From the NCBI GenBank assembly GCA_030018455.1, contig JASEFU010000005.1, forward strand, positions 1 to 64,000: 64,000 nt of DNA, given 5' to 3'. Made by a program: the position numbers and the translations under genes. How positions within the stretch are numbered: the stretch's first letter is position 1; every line of letters starts with the position of its first letter. Below the pieces are notes generated by a model. That model made no database searches. It saw only the letters and a list, made by a program, of their open reading frames with translations, and was not told the DNA's origin. Positions 1 through 8,813 of this stretch are shown here, piece after piece. Source of the DNA: Dehalococcoidia bacterium (GTDB lineage Bacteria > Chloroflexota > Dehalococcoidia > DSTF01 > JALHUB01).

Positions 1-11
1 TGAATCGCATA

Positions 12-33
12 GTGACACCATTCTAGGTGTCAC
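12..33. promoter_or_regulatory. Perfect inverted repeat upstream of the AOR gene
   Basis: GTGACACC (12-19) and its exact reverse complement GGTGTCAC (26-33) are separated by 6 bases. No T-run follows, so it is not an obvious terminator. It lies about 70 bases upstream of the -35 box at 103, so it could be an operator for a dimeric regulator, or belong to an upstream gene outside the window. Function is inferred only from symmetry. Confidence 0.4.
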
Positions 34-102
34 CAATGTTTCTGAACGAGCACAGACAGCGCATCCGATGATACCACATCGGCGAAGGCCGGGAAGGTGC
101 GT

Positions 103-131
103 TTGATTGGCGTTACCCGCTCAAATATAAT
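103..131 (+). promoter_or_regulatory. Sigma70-type promoter for the AOR gene
   Basis: TTGATT (103-108), a 17-base spacer and TATAAT (126-131). Transcription would start near 138, leaving a leader of about 47 bases with a GGAGGTG ribosome site at 174-180. The near-consensus match and position fit the GTG start at 185. Confidence 0.75.
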
Positions 132-184
132 TGTCGAAGTCGGGATCGGTACGTGATTCAGGTTTTCCCAAGCGGAGGTGAAGC

Positions 185-2047
185 GTGGCTTCTGGAGAGG
201 TGTGCTTTAACGGCAAGATACTGAACGTGGACCTCACGCAGGAGCGCGTCGAGCCGGAAGCCCTTGCGCCTCCGGCCTACCGTACATACCTCGGGGGCTA
301 CGGGCTCGGTGCGCGCCTCCTCTTCGATCGCATCCCAAAAGGCGCCGATCCTCTCGGCCCCGACAACGTGCTCGGACTGATGCCCGGTCTCCTCACCGGC
401 ACCCCCTTCTTCGGCAACCGCTACCAGGTCGTCGGCAAGTCGCCGAAGACCGGCGGCTGGGGCGACGCCAACTCCGGCGGCGATTTCGGCCCCTGGCTCA
501 AGAACGCCGGCTGGGACGGCGTCCTCTTCAGCGGCATCTCCCAGCGGCCGGTCTATCTCTTCATTCACGACGATAAAGCTGAGTTGCGCGACGCCGCCGA
601 TCTCTGGGGCCTCGACGCCATAACCGCCGAGGCGAAACTGAAAGAACGGCACGGGAAGAAGACCAGCGTCTCCTGTATCGGGCAGGCGGGCGAGAAGCTC
701 TCCCTCATGGCCGGCGTCTGCAACGAGTACGGCCGCGTTGCCGCCCGCAGCGGCCTGGGGGCAGTGATGGGCGCCAAGAAGGTGAAAGCGGTCGCCGTTC
801 TCTCGTCGCGCGCGGGCATACTCTCGCGCGACAGAGAAGCGCAGGCGAAGGTCAAGGCCGCGCTCGACGCCTTCATTCAGCCGCTCGTCGGGTTCTTTCA
901 CAGCATGGGGACGCCCGGCATCACCAACAGCTCGGCGATGTCCGGCGATGCGCCCGTGAAGAACTGGGGCGGCGCTGGCTCCGTCGACTTCCCCCAGGGC
1001 GCCGAGCTTAGCGGCGCCAACTTCGTCGCCAAGATGGACCGGACGTACGCCTGCTGGCGCTGCCCCGTGGCCTGCGGCGCCGAGAGCAAGGCCTCCGACA
1101 ACCCGAAGTTCCCTTACCCGCGTCACACGCACCGCCCGGAGTACGAGACGGCCACCAGCTTCGGCGCCCTGTGCCTCAACGGCGACATGGACTCGCTGAT
1201 CTACGCCAACCACCTCTGCAACGCTTACGGCCTCGATACGATAGCCGCGGGGGCCGTCATCGCCTTCGCGATCGAGTGCTACGAAAACGGCCTGATAACG
1301 AAAGAGGACACCGACGGCATCGAGCTCCGCTGGGGCAACGCGGACGGGATAATCGCCATGCTTGACAAGATAGGCAAGCGGGAAGGGTTCGGCGACGTGC
1401 TCGCGGACGGCATCCGCGTGGCGGCGCAGCGAATCGGCCCGGCGTCGGCTCCGTTCGCGATGGAGATCGGCGGCGAGGAGCTGCCGATGCACGACCCGAA
1501 GCTCACGCCCGACTACTTCACCACCTACAAGCTCGACCCCACTCCTGCGCGCCACACGCAGTGGGAAGGCGGCCTGCGCGGGCCCTGGCAGGTGGGCGAG
1601 CGCGTGAGCGAGCGCGAGCAAGCCGCGGGCCGCGGCGTGCTGCACAAGGCGGCCGCCGAGTACATGCACGTCGTCAACAGCACCGGGCTCTGCATGTTCG
1701 TCACGTTCTGCGGGCCGAACGAGCAGATTCCGGACTGGATAAACGCCGCTACGGGCTGGGACATGACGCTCGGAGAGCTGAGGCAGACCGGCGAGCGCAT
1801 CGGCAACCTGCGGATGGCCTTCGAAGTGCGAGAGGGGAACAACCCTGCGCAGCGGGCGGTCCCCGGCCGCGTATTCGGCAGCCCACCCCTCGAAGCGGGG
1901 CCGCACGCCGGCATCACGCTCGATACCGAGACGTTGCAGCGCGAGTTCCTGGAGGCCTGCGACTGGGACCAGGAGACGTGCCGTCCCAGCCGCGCCAAGC
2001 TGGAAGAACTGGGGCTGTCCGACGTCGCGGACGTGCTCTACGGCTAG
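185..2047 (+). CDS. Aldehyde ferredoxin oxidoreductase family protein (tungsten/molybdopterin)
   Basis: This 620-residue protein matches the aldehyde:ferredoxin oxidoreductase (AOR) family over its whole length; members oxidise aldehydes to acids with ferredoxin as acceptor, using a bis-pterin tungsten or molybdenum cofactor and one [4Fe-4S] cluster. The N-terminal half has the family's glycine-rich pterin-binding region (GGYGLGARLLFD near residue 37, then a GNRYQVVGKSPKTGGWGDANSGG-like stretch). The cluster ligands are visible as CxxCxxxC at C290, C293 and C297, and the distal cysteine at C503 in NSTGLCMF. The GTG start at 185 is chosen for the GGAGGTG site 4 bases upstream. It has its own promoter and a hairpin downstream, so it is probably monocistronic. 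No cofactor-biosynthesis or electron-transfer partner gene adjoins it inside the window. The substrate cannot be told from sequence. Confidence 0.9.
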   Translation: MASGEVCFNGKILNVDLTQERVEPEALAPPAYRTYLGGYGLGARLLFDRIPKGADPLGPDNVLGLMPGLLTGTPFFGNRYQVVGKSPKTGGWGDANSGGDFGPWLKNAGWDGVLFSGISQRPVYLFIHDDKAELRDAADLWGLDAITAEAKLKERHGKKTSVSCIGQAGEKLSLMAGVCNEYGRVAARSGLGAVMGAKKVKAVAVLSSRAGILSRDREAQAKVKAALDAFIQPLVGFFHSMGTPGITNSSAMSGDAPVKNWGGAGSVDFPQGAELSGANFVAKMDRTYACWRCPVACGAESKASDNPKFPYPRHTHRPEYETATSFGALCLNGDMDSLIYANHLCNAYGLDTIAAGAVIAFAIECYENGLITKEDTDGIELRWGNADGIIAMLDKIGKREGFGDVLADGIRVAAQRIGPASAPFAMEIGGEELPMHDPKLTPDYFTTYKLDPTPARHTQWEGGLRGPWQVGERVSEREQAAGRGVLHKAAAEYMHVVNSTGLCMFVTFCGPNEQIPDWINAATGWDMTLGELRQTGERIGNLRMAFEVREGNNPAQRAVPGRVFGSPPLEAGPHAGITLDTETLQREFLEACDWDQETCRPSRAKLEELGLSDVADVLYG

Positions 2048-2185
2048 ACGGCGGCGTGTCTGCGACGGTGGTGGGGCAGCGTCCTGATAGGCCGCGCGAT
2101 CGTCAGGAAAAGCAGAAGACGGCCGGGGGAGCCGAGCCGCCTTCCGCCAATCCAACACCGCCTTCAGAACCCCGCATCAGGTAGG

Positions 2186-2213
2186 AGGCGGTTTCCTTGG
2201 TAGGAGGTCGCCT
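2186..2213 (+). terminator. Possible terminator hairpin after the AOR gene
   Basis: Bases 2186-2196 pair with 2203-2213 in RNA over 11 positions (three are G-U), with a 6-base loop. No U-run follows, so it may be a processing or pausing hairpin rather than a classical terminator. Confidence 0.4.
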
Positions 2214-2364
2214 ATATCATCTCGCGCAGGTGTTTAGCGCCTATAGCAACCTTGTAAAATATCGGTAAAAAGCGGGGATTCTGAACGATGAGGCGGCCCC
2301 GCGTCTGCCGAGGAGTAGGGCCGGCGCACCAGCGCCAGCGGGCGCGGGCAGTGTCGTGCCGTCA

Positions 2365-2393
2365 TTGACTTGCCCAATTGCGGGGACTATAAT
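2365..2393 (+). promoter_or_regulatory. Promoter of the rpsF-ssb-rpsR operon
   Basis: TTGACT (2365-2370), a 17-base spacer and a perfect TATAAT (2388-2393). Predicted start near 2400 gives a leader of about 70 bases before the TTG codon at 2473. Strength suits a ribosomal protein operon. Confidence 0.85.
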
Positions 2394-2472
2394 TTCGCCG
2401 CCCTCACTCCTGTGAGAATATGTAATTTGGTCCGGAAACCATCCCTGCCATTTGTAGAAAAGAGGTGGTTAG

Positions 2473-2760
2473 TTGCGTGAGTACGAATTAGTTGTCGTTA
2501 TCGACCCCGAACTCGAGGAAGAGCAGCTTGCCGCGGCGCTCGACAAGATAGGTCAGTCTGTCAGCGTTCGCGGGGGAGAGGTGGTCGAGGTCGATCGCTG
2601 GGGCAGGAGGAAGCTGGCATACCCCATCAAAGGCCGGACGGAAGGCGACTACGTCATAAACCACATACGGTTGGACCCCGCTCGGGCTGCCGAATTGGAG
2701 TCCAGCCTCCGGCTATCTGAGGAGGTGCTGCGCCATCTGCTCATCAGATCAGACGAATAG
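2473..2760 (+). CDS. rpsF: 30S ribosomal protein S6
   Basis: This 95-residue protein binds the central domain of 16S rRNA as a partner of S18 in the small ribosomal subunit. It opens with the S6 signature REYELVVVIDPELEEEQ and contains the RWGRRKLAYPIKGRTEGDY segment and a GDYVINHIRLD strand; the length is normal for the family. The start is TTG at 2473, chosen because an AAAGAGGTGG ribosome site (2459-2468) lies just upstream and no ATG or GTG fits. It is first in an operon with ssb (67-base gap) and rpsR, the common bacterial order. Some bacteria autoregulate this operon through an S6:S18 leader RNA; I did not recognise that structure in the leader here. Confidence 0.96.
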   Translation: MREYELVVVIDPELEEEQLAAALDKIGQSVSVRGGEVVEVDRWGRRKLAYPIKGRTEGDYVINHIRLDPARAAELESSLRLSEEVLRHLLIRSDE

Positions 2761-2827
2761 AGGGCGCGGGCAAAAGAAGCCTGCGGTCTTCTCGTGGTAG
2801 AAAGCGTTGGCGAAAGGAGCTTTTGAA

Positions 2828-3229
2828 ATGGCGGGGCTCAACAAGGTAATGATAATAGGTAACGTCGGAACAGAGCCCGAAATGCGCTACACAGCCAACG
2901 GCAACCCTGTTACCACTTTTCGGATCGCTACCAGCCGCACTTTCACATCGCCGGAGGGAGAACGACGTGAGGAGACCGAATGGTTCAACGTAGTCACGTG
3001 GGCCCGTCTGGCCGAGACATGCAGCCAGTTCCTGCAAAAGGGACGGCGCGCGTACGTGGAAGGGCGTCTGCGCACTCGCTCCTGGGAGGGGCAGGACGGG
3101 CAACGGCGATTCCGCACCGAGATCATCGCCAACACGGTCCTCTTTCTCGACCGCGCCCAGGGAATGCCCTTGCCCGAAGAGGAGACGACGCACGAAATAT
3201 CCGAGCCTGACGACCTGCCTTTCGACTAG
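2828..3229 (+). CDS. ssb: Single-stranded DNA-binding protein
   Basis: SSB coats single-stranded DNA in replication, recombination and repair. The 133 residues start MAGLNKVMIIGNVGTEPEMRY, the typical beginning of the OB-fold, continue with GNPVTTFRIATSR and TEWFNVVTW, and end with the acidic tip EPDDLPFD that recruits partner proteins. The spacer between fold and tip is short, so the protein is compact for a bacterial SSB. ATG at 2828 is preferred to an in-frame TTG at 2807 because AAAGGAG (2813-2819) sits 8 bases before the ATG. It lies between rpsF and rpsR, as in most bacteria. Confidence 0.95.
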   Translation: MAGLNKVMIIGNVGTEPEMRYTANGNPVTTFRIATSRTFTSPEGERREETEWFNVVTWARLAETCSQFLQKGRRAYVEGRLRTRSWEGQDGQRRFRTEIIANTVLFLDRAQGMPLPEEETTHEISEPDDLPFD

Positions 3230-3232
3230 GGG

Positions 3233-3261
3233 TTCAGCGAATCTGGCTACGCAGGTATACT
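3233..3261 (+). promoter_or_regulatory. Possible internal promoter before rpsR
   Basis: TTCAGC (3233-3238), 17 bases, TATACT (3256-3261) in the ssb-rpsR gap. The -35 is weak, so this would at most supplement transcription from 2365. Confidence 0.35.
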
Positions 3262-3313
3262 ATCAACGGTACGGAAGTGACCGCATTGCGGAGAGAGGTG
3301 TGAATAAAGCGAC

Positions 3314-3691
3314 GTGAACGAAAGTCGGGAAGAGACAACCGAGGAACCGGCCGGCGAGCAGGAAAGCCCGGAGGCTCCGGCCGCAGAAGCAGCCCCAGAG
3401 CAAGGAGAAGCGCCCGCGCGGGTAGAGAGAAGGCGTTCTCGCTACGTTTCCCGCCGGAAGGTCTGCTTCTTCTGCGCGGAAAAAGTCGAGGACATCACGT
3501 ACAAGAACGTCGATCTGCTCCGCCGCTATCTTTCTGATAGAGGTAAGATAGAGCCGCGGCGGAAGACAGGCACCTGCGCCAAGCATCAGCGCCGCCTGAC
3601 GTCGGCCCTAAAGCATGCCCGCCACCTGGCGCTCTTACCCTACACCGCGGAACACATCCGTATCTCAGGCTTCCCTACCGCACGAGGCTGA
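3314..3691 (+). CDS. rpsR: 30S ribosomal protein S18, zinc-binding form, N-terminally extended
   Basis: S18 pairs with S6 on the small-subunit platform. The conserved core lies in the C-terminal 80 residues: [47 protein letters not shown]. The CFFC pair and the later CAKH give cysteine and histidine ligands of the zinc-binding type of S18. About 45 acidic, Pro/Ala/Glu-rich residues precede the core, which is longer than most S18 proteins; this tail is probably disordered. The start is GTG at 3314, with AGAGAGGTG at 3292-3300 rather far upstream, so the exact start is uncertain. The rplI gene, which often follows rpsR, is absent here; an unrelated isomerase gene follows. Confidence 0.94.
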   Translation: MNESREETTEEPAGEQESPEAPAAEAAPEQGEAPARVERRRSRYVSRRKVCFFCAEKVEDITYKNVDLLRRYLSDRGKIEPRRKTGTCAKHQRRLTSALKHARHLALLPYTAEHIRISGFPTARG

Positions 3692-3758
3692 TTCTTCGCT
3701 GTGGGCGGGAGCATGACGTTCTCCCTCACTTCATCGCATACGGAAGGGGACGGGTGAA

Positions 3759-4820
3759 ATGGGCATCTTCGGCCGCGGGCCTACCATAGGCGGCAGGCCC
3801 TCGCGCCAGGACAGGCGCCGCCTGCGGGCGCGGCGTCCCACCCCGGCGCGTCGCCAGGAGACGGAGCGAAGAGTCCAGCTCTTCCTCGGCGCAATGATGG
3901 CTATCGTCGTCGTCGCCGTGCTCGGCCTCGGCGCCTACGGCTACTACGACGCGAACATCAGGCCCAAGCATGAGCGCGTCCTTGCAGCGGGTGAGCGCGA
4001 GTTCTCCCTGGCGTACCTGGAGCGGCATCTTCGTTACGTCATCCGTACGGCGTCCCCCACCGACCCCGTGCGTTACGATGCAAACACCGCTCTCCAGAAC
4101 ACCGTCGATCAGGTGCTGGACGCCGAGATGGAGCGTATCGGCGCTCCTGCCCTCGGCATCTCGATCTCCGAAGAAGAAATAGACGCCGAGGTGCGGGAGC
4201 AACTGCGCATACCCGCGGAAGACAAGGATGCCTTCGCCGCCGCCTATCGAAAAGAGGTGCAGGATAGCGGCCTGAAGCCCGATGAGTACCGGGAAGCCAT
4301 CGCGGCAAAGCTCCGCAATGAGAAGCTGAGACAGTACTTCCGCGATCAGGTGCCGGCAACCGCCGACCAGGTGAGGGCCAGGGTGATCCAAGTCGGCACG
4401 GAGGAGGAGGCGCAGAAGGTCCTGGAAAGGCTGGGAGCGGGAGAGGACTTTGCCGCCCTCGCCGCGGAGCTCTCGCTCGACGCTTCGACGAAGGACAAGG
4501 GCGGCGAGATGGACTGGGTGGCGCGAGGCGGCGTGGCGGCCGAAGTCGAGAATGTGCTCTTTGCTCTCGAAGCCGGCCAAACAAGCAAGCCTCTCGAAGT
4601 GAACGGGAAATACGAGATATACCAGGTGCTGGAGAAAGCGGCGGCGAGAGAGGTCACCCCCGATCAACGCGCCCTGATGGAAGACCGCCTCTACGCCGAG
4701 TGGCGCACGGAAATCAGCCAAGAGCACCCCGTCACCACTTACCTGACGACGGAGCAGATCCAGCATCTGTTGCAGATCGCCAGCGAAGAAGGAGCGCGGC
4801 TAAGTGGCGTACAACCGTGA
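3759..4820 (+). CDS. Membrane-anchored parvulin-type peptidylprolyl isomerase (SurA/PrsA-like)
   Basis: This 353-residue protein has a basic N-terminus (residues 1-38), one membrane helix at about 40-62 (LFLGAMMAIVVVAVLGLGAYGY) and a large extracytoplasmic part. A SurA-N-like helical region (about 70-200) precedes a rotamase (parvulin) domain (about 205-305), recognisable from the GEDFAALAAELS segment followed by KGGEMDWVARG and the LEVNGKYEIYQVLE end strand. Such proteins assist folding of exported proteins by proline isomerisation or as chaperones. It ends 17 bases inside hom, suggesting translational coupling, although no functional link to threonine synthesis is evident. Given the many exported proteins encoded at 46-64 kb, a secretion-chaperone role is reasonable but inferred. 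Confidence 0.82.
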   Translation: MGIFGRGPTIGGRPSRQDRRRLRARRPTPARRQETERRVQLFLGAMMAIVVVAVLGLGAYGYYDANIRPKHERVLAAGEREFSLAYLERHLRYVIRTASPTDPVRYDANTALQNTVDQVLDAEMERIGAPALGISISEEEIDAEVREQLRIPAEDKDAFAAAYRKEVQDSGLKPDEYREAIAAKLRNEKLRQYFRDQVPATADQVRARVIQVGTEEEAQKVLERLGAGEDFAALAAELSLDASTKDKGGEMDWVARGGVAAEVENVLFALEAGQTSKPLEVNGKYEIYQVLEKAAAREVTPDQRALMEDRLYAEWRTEISQEHPVTTYLTTEQIQHLLQIASEEGARLSGVQP

Positions 4821-6105
4821 GCGGCCGGTCAAAATCGGGTTAATGGGCCTCGGCGTCATCGGCAGCGGCGTTGCGCGTGTGCTGACTGAGAAAGCGGACA
4901 TGCTTTCGCAGCGCATCGGCGCCCCCCTGTCGCTCGCGCGCGTACTCGAGAAGGACTCCTCGAAAGCGCGCGCCCTCTCACTCGGGCCTATCACGACCGC
5001 CGATGCCGAGGCGTTCCTGGCGGACCCCGACCTCGATATCGTGATCGAACTGCTGGGCGGCGAAGAGCCTGCCCATCAATACATCGTGCGGTCGCTGGAG
5101 GCCGGACGCTACGTCGTCACCGCCAACAAGGAGGTGATGGCCAAGCACGGCGTCGACCTCCTCTCGCTGGCGAGAACAAAGCGGGCCGACATCTTCTACG
5201 AAGGCAGCGTCGGCGGCGGCATCCCCATAATCGCCCCCTTGAAGCGCGACCTCCTTGCCAACGATATTACGGCGATCTCCGCAATCATAAACGGCACCAC
5301 CAACTACATTCTGACGCAGATGAGCCGGGAAGGACGCGACTTCGCCGACGCCCTCGCCCGCGCGCAGTCGCTTGGCTACGCCGAAGCCGACCCGACGAAC
5401 GACATCGAAGGGATCGACGCGTCGTACAAGCTGGCCATCCTCGCCGGCCTTGCCTTCCACGTCCGCGTCACGCCCGATCAGATCTACCGCGAAGGCATAT
5501 CGCGCCTCACTTCCAAAGACTTCCGCTACGCGGGGGAGATGGGCTACGCGATCAAGCTGCTGGCCGTCGCGAAGCGGGAAGACGAGAGGCTGCAGCTTCG
5601 CGTGCATCCTGTCCTGCTGCCTGAGGGCGAACCCCTCGCAAAGGTCGACGGCGTGCTGAACGCGGTGCAGGTGGAGGGCGACCTCATCGGCCGCGCCATG
5701 TTCCAGGGCCCCGGCGCAGGCTCGCTGCCAACATCGGGCGCCGTCGTCGCCGATGTCGTCAACGCCGCTCATGCCCTCGTAAACGGTCGCCACGAGCCGA
5801 TACGCCGGCTGCGGCGCAGAAGACTGTCCGTCCGCCCAATGGACGAGCTTCGCACCCGCTACTACATTCGCATGACGGTGACCGACCGGCCGGGAGTGCT
5901 CGCGCAGATCGCGAGCGTGCTGGGGCGCAACAACATATCCATCGCGACCGTCATCCAGAAGGAGGCGGACGAGGCCGCTCAGACGGCGGAAATCGTAATA
6001 ACCACGCACGAGGCGCGCGAGCGTTCCGTTCAGGTCGCCTTGCAGAAGACGGCGGCCCTAGAGGTGGTAACCGAGGTTGGCGGCTTTATAAGGGTGGAAG
6101 GCTGA
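4804..6105 (+). CDS. hom: Homoserine dehydrogenase with ACT domain
   Basis: The enzyme reduces aspartate semialdehyde to homoserine with NAD(P)H, the branch step to threonine and methionine. The 433 residues show the nucleotide-binding GLMGLGVIGSGVARVL near residue 12, the TANKEVMAKHG segment, the YEGSVGGGIPII substrate region with the INGTTNYIL signature, and YAEADPTNDIEG. The last 80 residues (from TRYYIRMTVTDRPGVLAQI) form an ACT domain, typical of feedback inhibition by threonine. The start is GTG at 4804, overlapping the upstream gene by 17 bases. thrC lies two genes downstream, so most of the threonine branch is here; no homoserine kinase gene (thrB) is visible in the window. Confidence 0.95.
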   Translation: MAYNRERPVKIGLMGLGVIGSGVARVLTEKADMLSQRIGAPLSLARVLEKDSSKARALSLGPITTADAEAFLADPDLDIVIELLGGEEPAHQYIVRSLEAGRYVVTANKEVMAKHGVDLLSLARTKRADIFYEGSVGGGIPIIAPLKRDLLANDITAISAIINGTTNYILTQMSREGRDFADALARAQSLGYAEADPTNDIEGIDASYKLAILAGLAFHVRVTPDQIYREGISRLTSKDFRYAGEMGYAIKLLAVAKREDERLQLRVHPVLLPEGEPLAKVDGVLNAVQVEGDLIGRAMFQGPGAGSLPTSGAVVADVVNAAHALVNGRHEPIRRLRRRRLSVRPMDELRTRYYIRMTVTDRPGVLAQIASVLGRNNISIATVIQKEADEAAQTAEIVITTHEARERSVQVALQKTAALEVVTEVGGFIRVEG

Positions 6106-6116
6106 GGCTGCTGGGG

Positions 6117-7127
6117 ATGCCCGAGAAGCAAGAGACGCCGGTCGCGCCCGATACCGTCAAATGGCTCCAGGACGAGGCGCACAACGTCAGGGCGCAGCTC
6201 ACGAGGCTTGAGCAGCAGGTTGAGCAGTTGCAGGCGCTGTTCTCCGAGCTGTCAGACAGGGCGCGCCACTTCGACGAGACCCTTTCCGCACTTGCCGCCC
6301 AGACCGCGACTATTGCCTCCGTGCAGGAAGGAATGCTCGAAGCGAGGGCAACCGCCGCCAGAATTCGCGAGGAGCAAGAGAAGGCGCGCGCTCAGGTGGA
6401 AGAGGTGGTGCGCCAGCACCAGGCCGACATCGAGAAGACGCGCCAGGAACGGGCAGAGGTCGCGCGGTCGGTGGAGCTGATCGAGCGGCAGGTGGCGTCC
6501 TCGCTCGAGCGCCAGGCCGGCGTCGAAGACGCGGTGCAGCGTCAGCAGCAGGCAGCGGCCCAGTCCGAGCTGCGGATCAACACCCTCGAGCAGGAGATCG
6601 AAGAGCTGAAGACGAGGGCGGGCCGCGCTACGGAGGCGGCCAATCGCCTGGAGCAGCGGTTGGCCGAGCTGGAAAGCGGGCTGGAGGGCGCCGTACGGGC
6701 CAACGAGAGCCAGAGTGAGCGCGTTCGCCTCGCGGCGGAAGTCGCGCGGCGGGTGGAAGCCGAACTAGACAAGCAGAAAAGACAGGCGGAGAGCCTCACC
6801 GCTCTCGTGGAGGGGCTGGAGCTGCAGCGGCTGCAGCGTCAGCGGCTGGAAGCCCGCACGTCGCAGCTCGACGAGGCGATAGACGGCCTGAGAGCGCAGG
6901 TGGAAGAGCAGCAGCGGCTCGTTTCCGCCATCGAAGGCAAGCATCACGGCTATGAGGGTCGCCTCGATGCCCTCAGCGAGCGGCTCGACCAGTACCGCCA
7001 GCAACTTGCCGATTATCTCCTAAGACTCACCCAGAGCCAGGAGCAGTTGAAACGCCGCCAGATTGACGACTTGGAGCGGGAGATAAAGGAGTTGGAACAG
7101 TATGCCCTCAATCTTTTCGGAGAGTGA
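6117..7127 (+). CDS. Long coiled-coil protein of unknown function
   Basis: I do not recognise a named family. The 336 residues are almost entirely charged, heptad-type helix rich in Glu, Gln, Arg and Ala (for example [31 protein letters not shown] and [20 protein letters not shown]), without signal peptide, membrane helix or cysteine. It should form an elongated cytoplasmic coiled coil, like domains of SMC-type or myosin-like proteins but lacking any ATPase. It lies between hom and thrC, starting 11 bases after hom and overlapping thrC by 26 bases, so it is co-transcribed with threonine genes. The end overlap carries the thrC ribosome site (AAAGGAG near 7086). A metabolic role is not implied by sequence. 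Confidence 0.75.
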   Translation: MPEKQETPVAPDTVKWLQDEAHNVRAQLTRLEQQVEQLQALFSELSDRARHFDETLSALAAQTATIASVQEGMLEARATAARIREEQEKARAQVEEVVRQHQADIEKTRQERAEVARSVELIERQVASSLERQAGVEDAVQRQQQAAAQSELRINTLEQEIEELKTRAGRATEAANRLEQRLAELESGLEGAVRANESQSERVRLAAEVARRVEAELDKQKRQAESLTALVEGLELQRLQRQRLEARTSQLDEAIDGLRAQVEEQQRLVSAIEGKHHGYEGRLDALSERLDQYRQQLADYLLRLTQSQEQLKRRQIDDLEREIKELEQYALNLFGE

Positions 7128-8220
7128 CGAATTCCCGCGTATTCGAAGCCGCGGCAGCCAGGCCGCCGGCCCCGGCGTTCTTCGCCGCTACCGGCGGTAC
7201 CTTCCCCTGACCGATGCCACGCCCCTGGTGTACATGGGCGAGGGAGCCACCCCCATGGTCCGCTCGCAGCGGATCGAAAAGGAGGCCGGATGCGGCGCCC
7301 TCTACTTCAAGCTGGAGTCCTGCAATCCCACCGGCTCGTTCAAAGATAGAGGGATGGTAGTCGCGACCGCGAAGGCCGTGGAAGAGGGAAACACGGCCGT
7401 TATGTGCGCTTCTACCGGCAATACGAGCGCCTCGGCCTCCGCATACGCGGCCCACTGCGGCCTCAAGGCCTTCGTCCTCGTTCCCTACGGACGGATTGCG
7501 CAGGGGAAGCTTGCGCAGGCGGTTGCCCACGGCGCCACCATCATCGCCGTCGACGATAACTTCGACGCCGCCCTGCGGCTGGCCCGCGCCGTCACCGAGA
7601 AGCACCCGATTGCACTCGTCAATTCTCTCAACCCCTATCGCATAGAAGGCCAGAAGACGGCCGCCTTCGAGATCGTCGACGCGCTGGGCGACGCGCCCGA
7701 TTACCTGTTTATCCCTGTGGGCAACGCCGGAAACATCACGGCCTACTGGAAAGGCTTCACCGAATACTACCGGCTCCGTGAATCACAGAGGCGCCCGCGC
7801 ATGATGGGGTTCCAAGCCGCCGGCGCCGCACCCATCGTCCTCGGCCACCCCGTCGATGACCCCCAGACGGTCGCGACCGCCATCCGCATCGGCAACCCAG
7901 CAAGCTGGCAGGGCGCCGTTGCCGCGCGCGACGAATCGATGGGGGTCATAGAGTCGGTGACGGACGAAGAGATAATGGACGCGTACTACAAGCTGGCGCG
8001 GGAAGAAGGCATCTTCGGCGAGCCGGCGTCCGCCGCCTGTGTCGCCGGCCTGCTGAAATTGACCCGCGAAGGCCTGTCGTTGAGAGACAGGACGGTGGTC
8101 TGTGTCATCACGGGCAGCGGGCTAAAAGACCCGGAGACGGCCGTCAGCATCCAGCCCGAGTTGCACAAGGTCCCCGCCGATCTGAAGGCTGTCGAGGAAG
8201 TCATCGCCTCAGCGATCTGA
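7102..8220 (+). CDS. thrC: Threonine synthase
   Basis: This pyridoxal-phosphate enzyme converts O-phosphohomoserine to threonine. The 372 residues match the shorter fold-type II threonine synthases: the cofactor lysine is K81 in [11 protein letters not shown], followed by the [16 protein letters not shown] phosphate-binding segment, the [14 protein letters not shown] loop and [12 protein letters not shown] near the C-terminus. The ATG at 7102 is preceded by AAAGGAGTTGG (7086-7096). It is the last plus-strand gene of this operon, and the hairpin at 8253-8280 lies downstream. Confidence 0.94.
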   Translation: MPSIFSESDEFPRIRSRGSQAAGPGVLRRYRRYLPLTDATPLVYMGEGATPMVRSQRIEKEAGCGALYFKLESCNPTGSFKDRGMVVATAKAVEEGNTAVMCASTGNTSASASAYAAHCGLKAFVLVPYGRIAQGKLAQAVAHGATIIAVDDNFDAALRLARAVTEKHPIALVNSLNPYRIEGQKTAAFEIVDALGDAPDYLFIPVGNAGNITAYWKGFTEYYRLRESQRRPRMMGFQAAGAAPIVLGHPVDDPQTVATAIRIGNPASWQGAVAARDESMGVIESVTDEEIMDAYYKLAREEGIFGEPASAACVAGLLKLTREGLSLRDRTVVCVITGSGLKDPETAVSIQPELHKVPADLKAVEEVIASAI

Positions 8221-8252
8221 CCTCTGCGTCCTGGAGCGTTTGCGGCGCATGC

Positions 8253-8280
8253 AAAAACCGCCTGCCGGGGCGGCATGCGG
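8253..8280 (-). terminator. Intrinsic terminator for the minus-strand zinc-ribbon gene
   Basis: Read on the minus strand, 8280-8271 pairs with 8267-8258 over ten positions with one mismatch and a 3-base loop, followed by five T residues (8257-8253). It lies 150 bases past the stop at 8433. On the plus strand the hairpin also follows thrC, with a poor T-tract, so it may work in both directions. Confidence 0.65.
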
Positions 8281-8432
8281 TCTTCGTCGCGACGGCTGGG
8301 AACGTTAGCGGCGCGGGCAACACTCTCCCTTGCAGCAGATTCCCTCGACCCTAAAGAGAGGTCCCTGACTTCCCTGGCCCAGAGTCCGGGGGCGTTCGCC
8401 GTTGCTTGTCCTTGACGAGCTCAAACGTTGTC

Positions 8433-8639
8433 TTACGCCCTGAGTCCGTTCTGACGCTGCAACTCGTTGAACTTGTCGATCTCGGCGTTTTGCAGAGGTC
8501 CGTAGTCTTCCGAACGCTCGCCCCACTCATAGGGCAGGCACCTCTCGCAGAACACCATCTTGGGCACTCCCGCGCCCAGCAGCACGACCCAACGGCCGGG
8601 CTGCTCCCTGCACCGCTCGCAGGTTCGCCACTCCGTCAT
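8433..8639 (-). CDS. Small zinc-ribbon-like protein
   Basis: A 68-residue protein beginning MTEWRTCERCREQPG with a second pair in MVFCERCLPYEWGE: the two CxxC knuckles about 28 residues apart are typical of a zinc ribbon. The C-terminal part is a polar helix (LQNAEIDKFNELQRQNGLRA). The start at 8639 is favoured because GGAGGGGGG lies 7-8 bases upstream on the minus strand. It has its own near-consensus promoter (8785-8813) and a terminator, so despite its size it looks like a genuine single-gene unit. Such zinc ribbons bind nucleic acid or protein partners; which applies here is unknown. Confidence 0.7.
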   Translation of the reverse strand: MTEWRTCERCREQPGRWVVLLGAGVPKMVFCERCLPYEWGERSEDYGPLQNAEIDKFNELQRQNGLRA

Positions 8640-8784
8640 GATCTGGCCCCCCTCCAAATAACTGAGCGAGATCACGCCCCATTAATGCGTGGGCTTTGCC
8701 GGCGTATTCGGCTCCACCGGCGTTGCCCAGGACGGCGCGCAACTTCGGAATAGCATTTCCGGTGTCGCCCGTCGCTATGGCGCG

Positions 8785-8813
8785 ATTTTATGCCTCCTGA
8801 CAAGAAATTGCAA
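8785..8813 (-). promoter_or_regulatory. Promoter of the small zinc-ribbon gene
   Basis: On the minus strand TTGCAA (8813-8808), 17 bases, TAAAAT (8790-8785). The transcript would have a leader of about 140 bases before the ATG at 8639. Confidence 0.7.

Larger units (their letters stand above)
2048..2472. other. Intergenic region between the AOR gene and rpsF
   Basis: This 425-base gap holds a hairpin after the AOR gene (2186-2213) and a near-consensus promoter for rpsF (2365-2393). Short reading frames through 2184 continue the shadow of the AOR gene and show no ribosome site. Nothing else was recognised. Confidence 0.6.

Noticed and set aside
158-2158. A 666-codon minus-strand open frame across the AOR gene
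   Set aside because: It mirrors the real gene in a GC-rich region, has low-complexity His/Arg/Val-rich content and no ribosome site, whereas the plus frame has all AOR motifs.
8305-8526. Minus-strand frame ending in a CCKGECC motif, downstream of the zinc-ribbon gene
   Set aside because: It overlaps the zinc-ribbon gene, lacks a ribosome site, and most of its length is arginine-rich shadow sequence.
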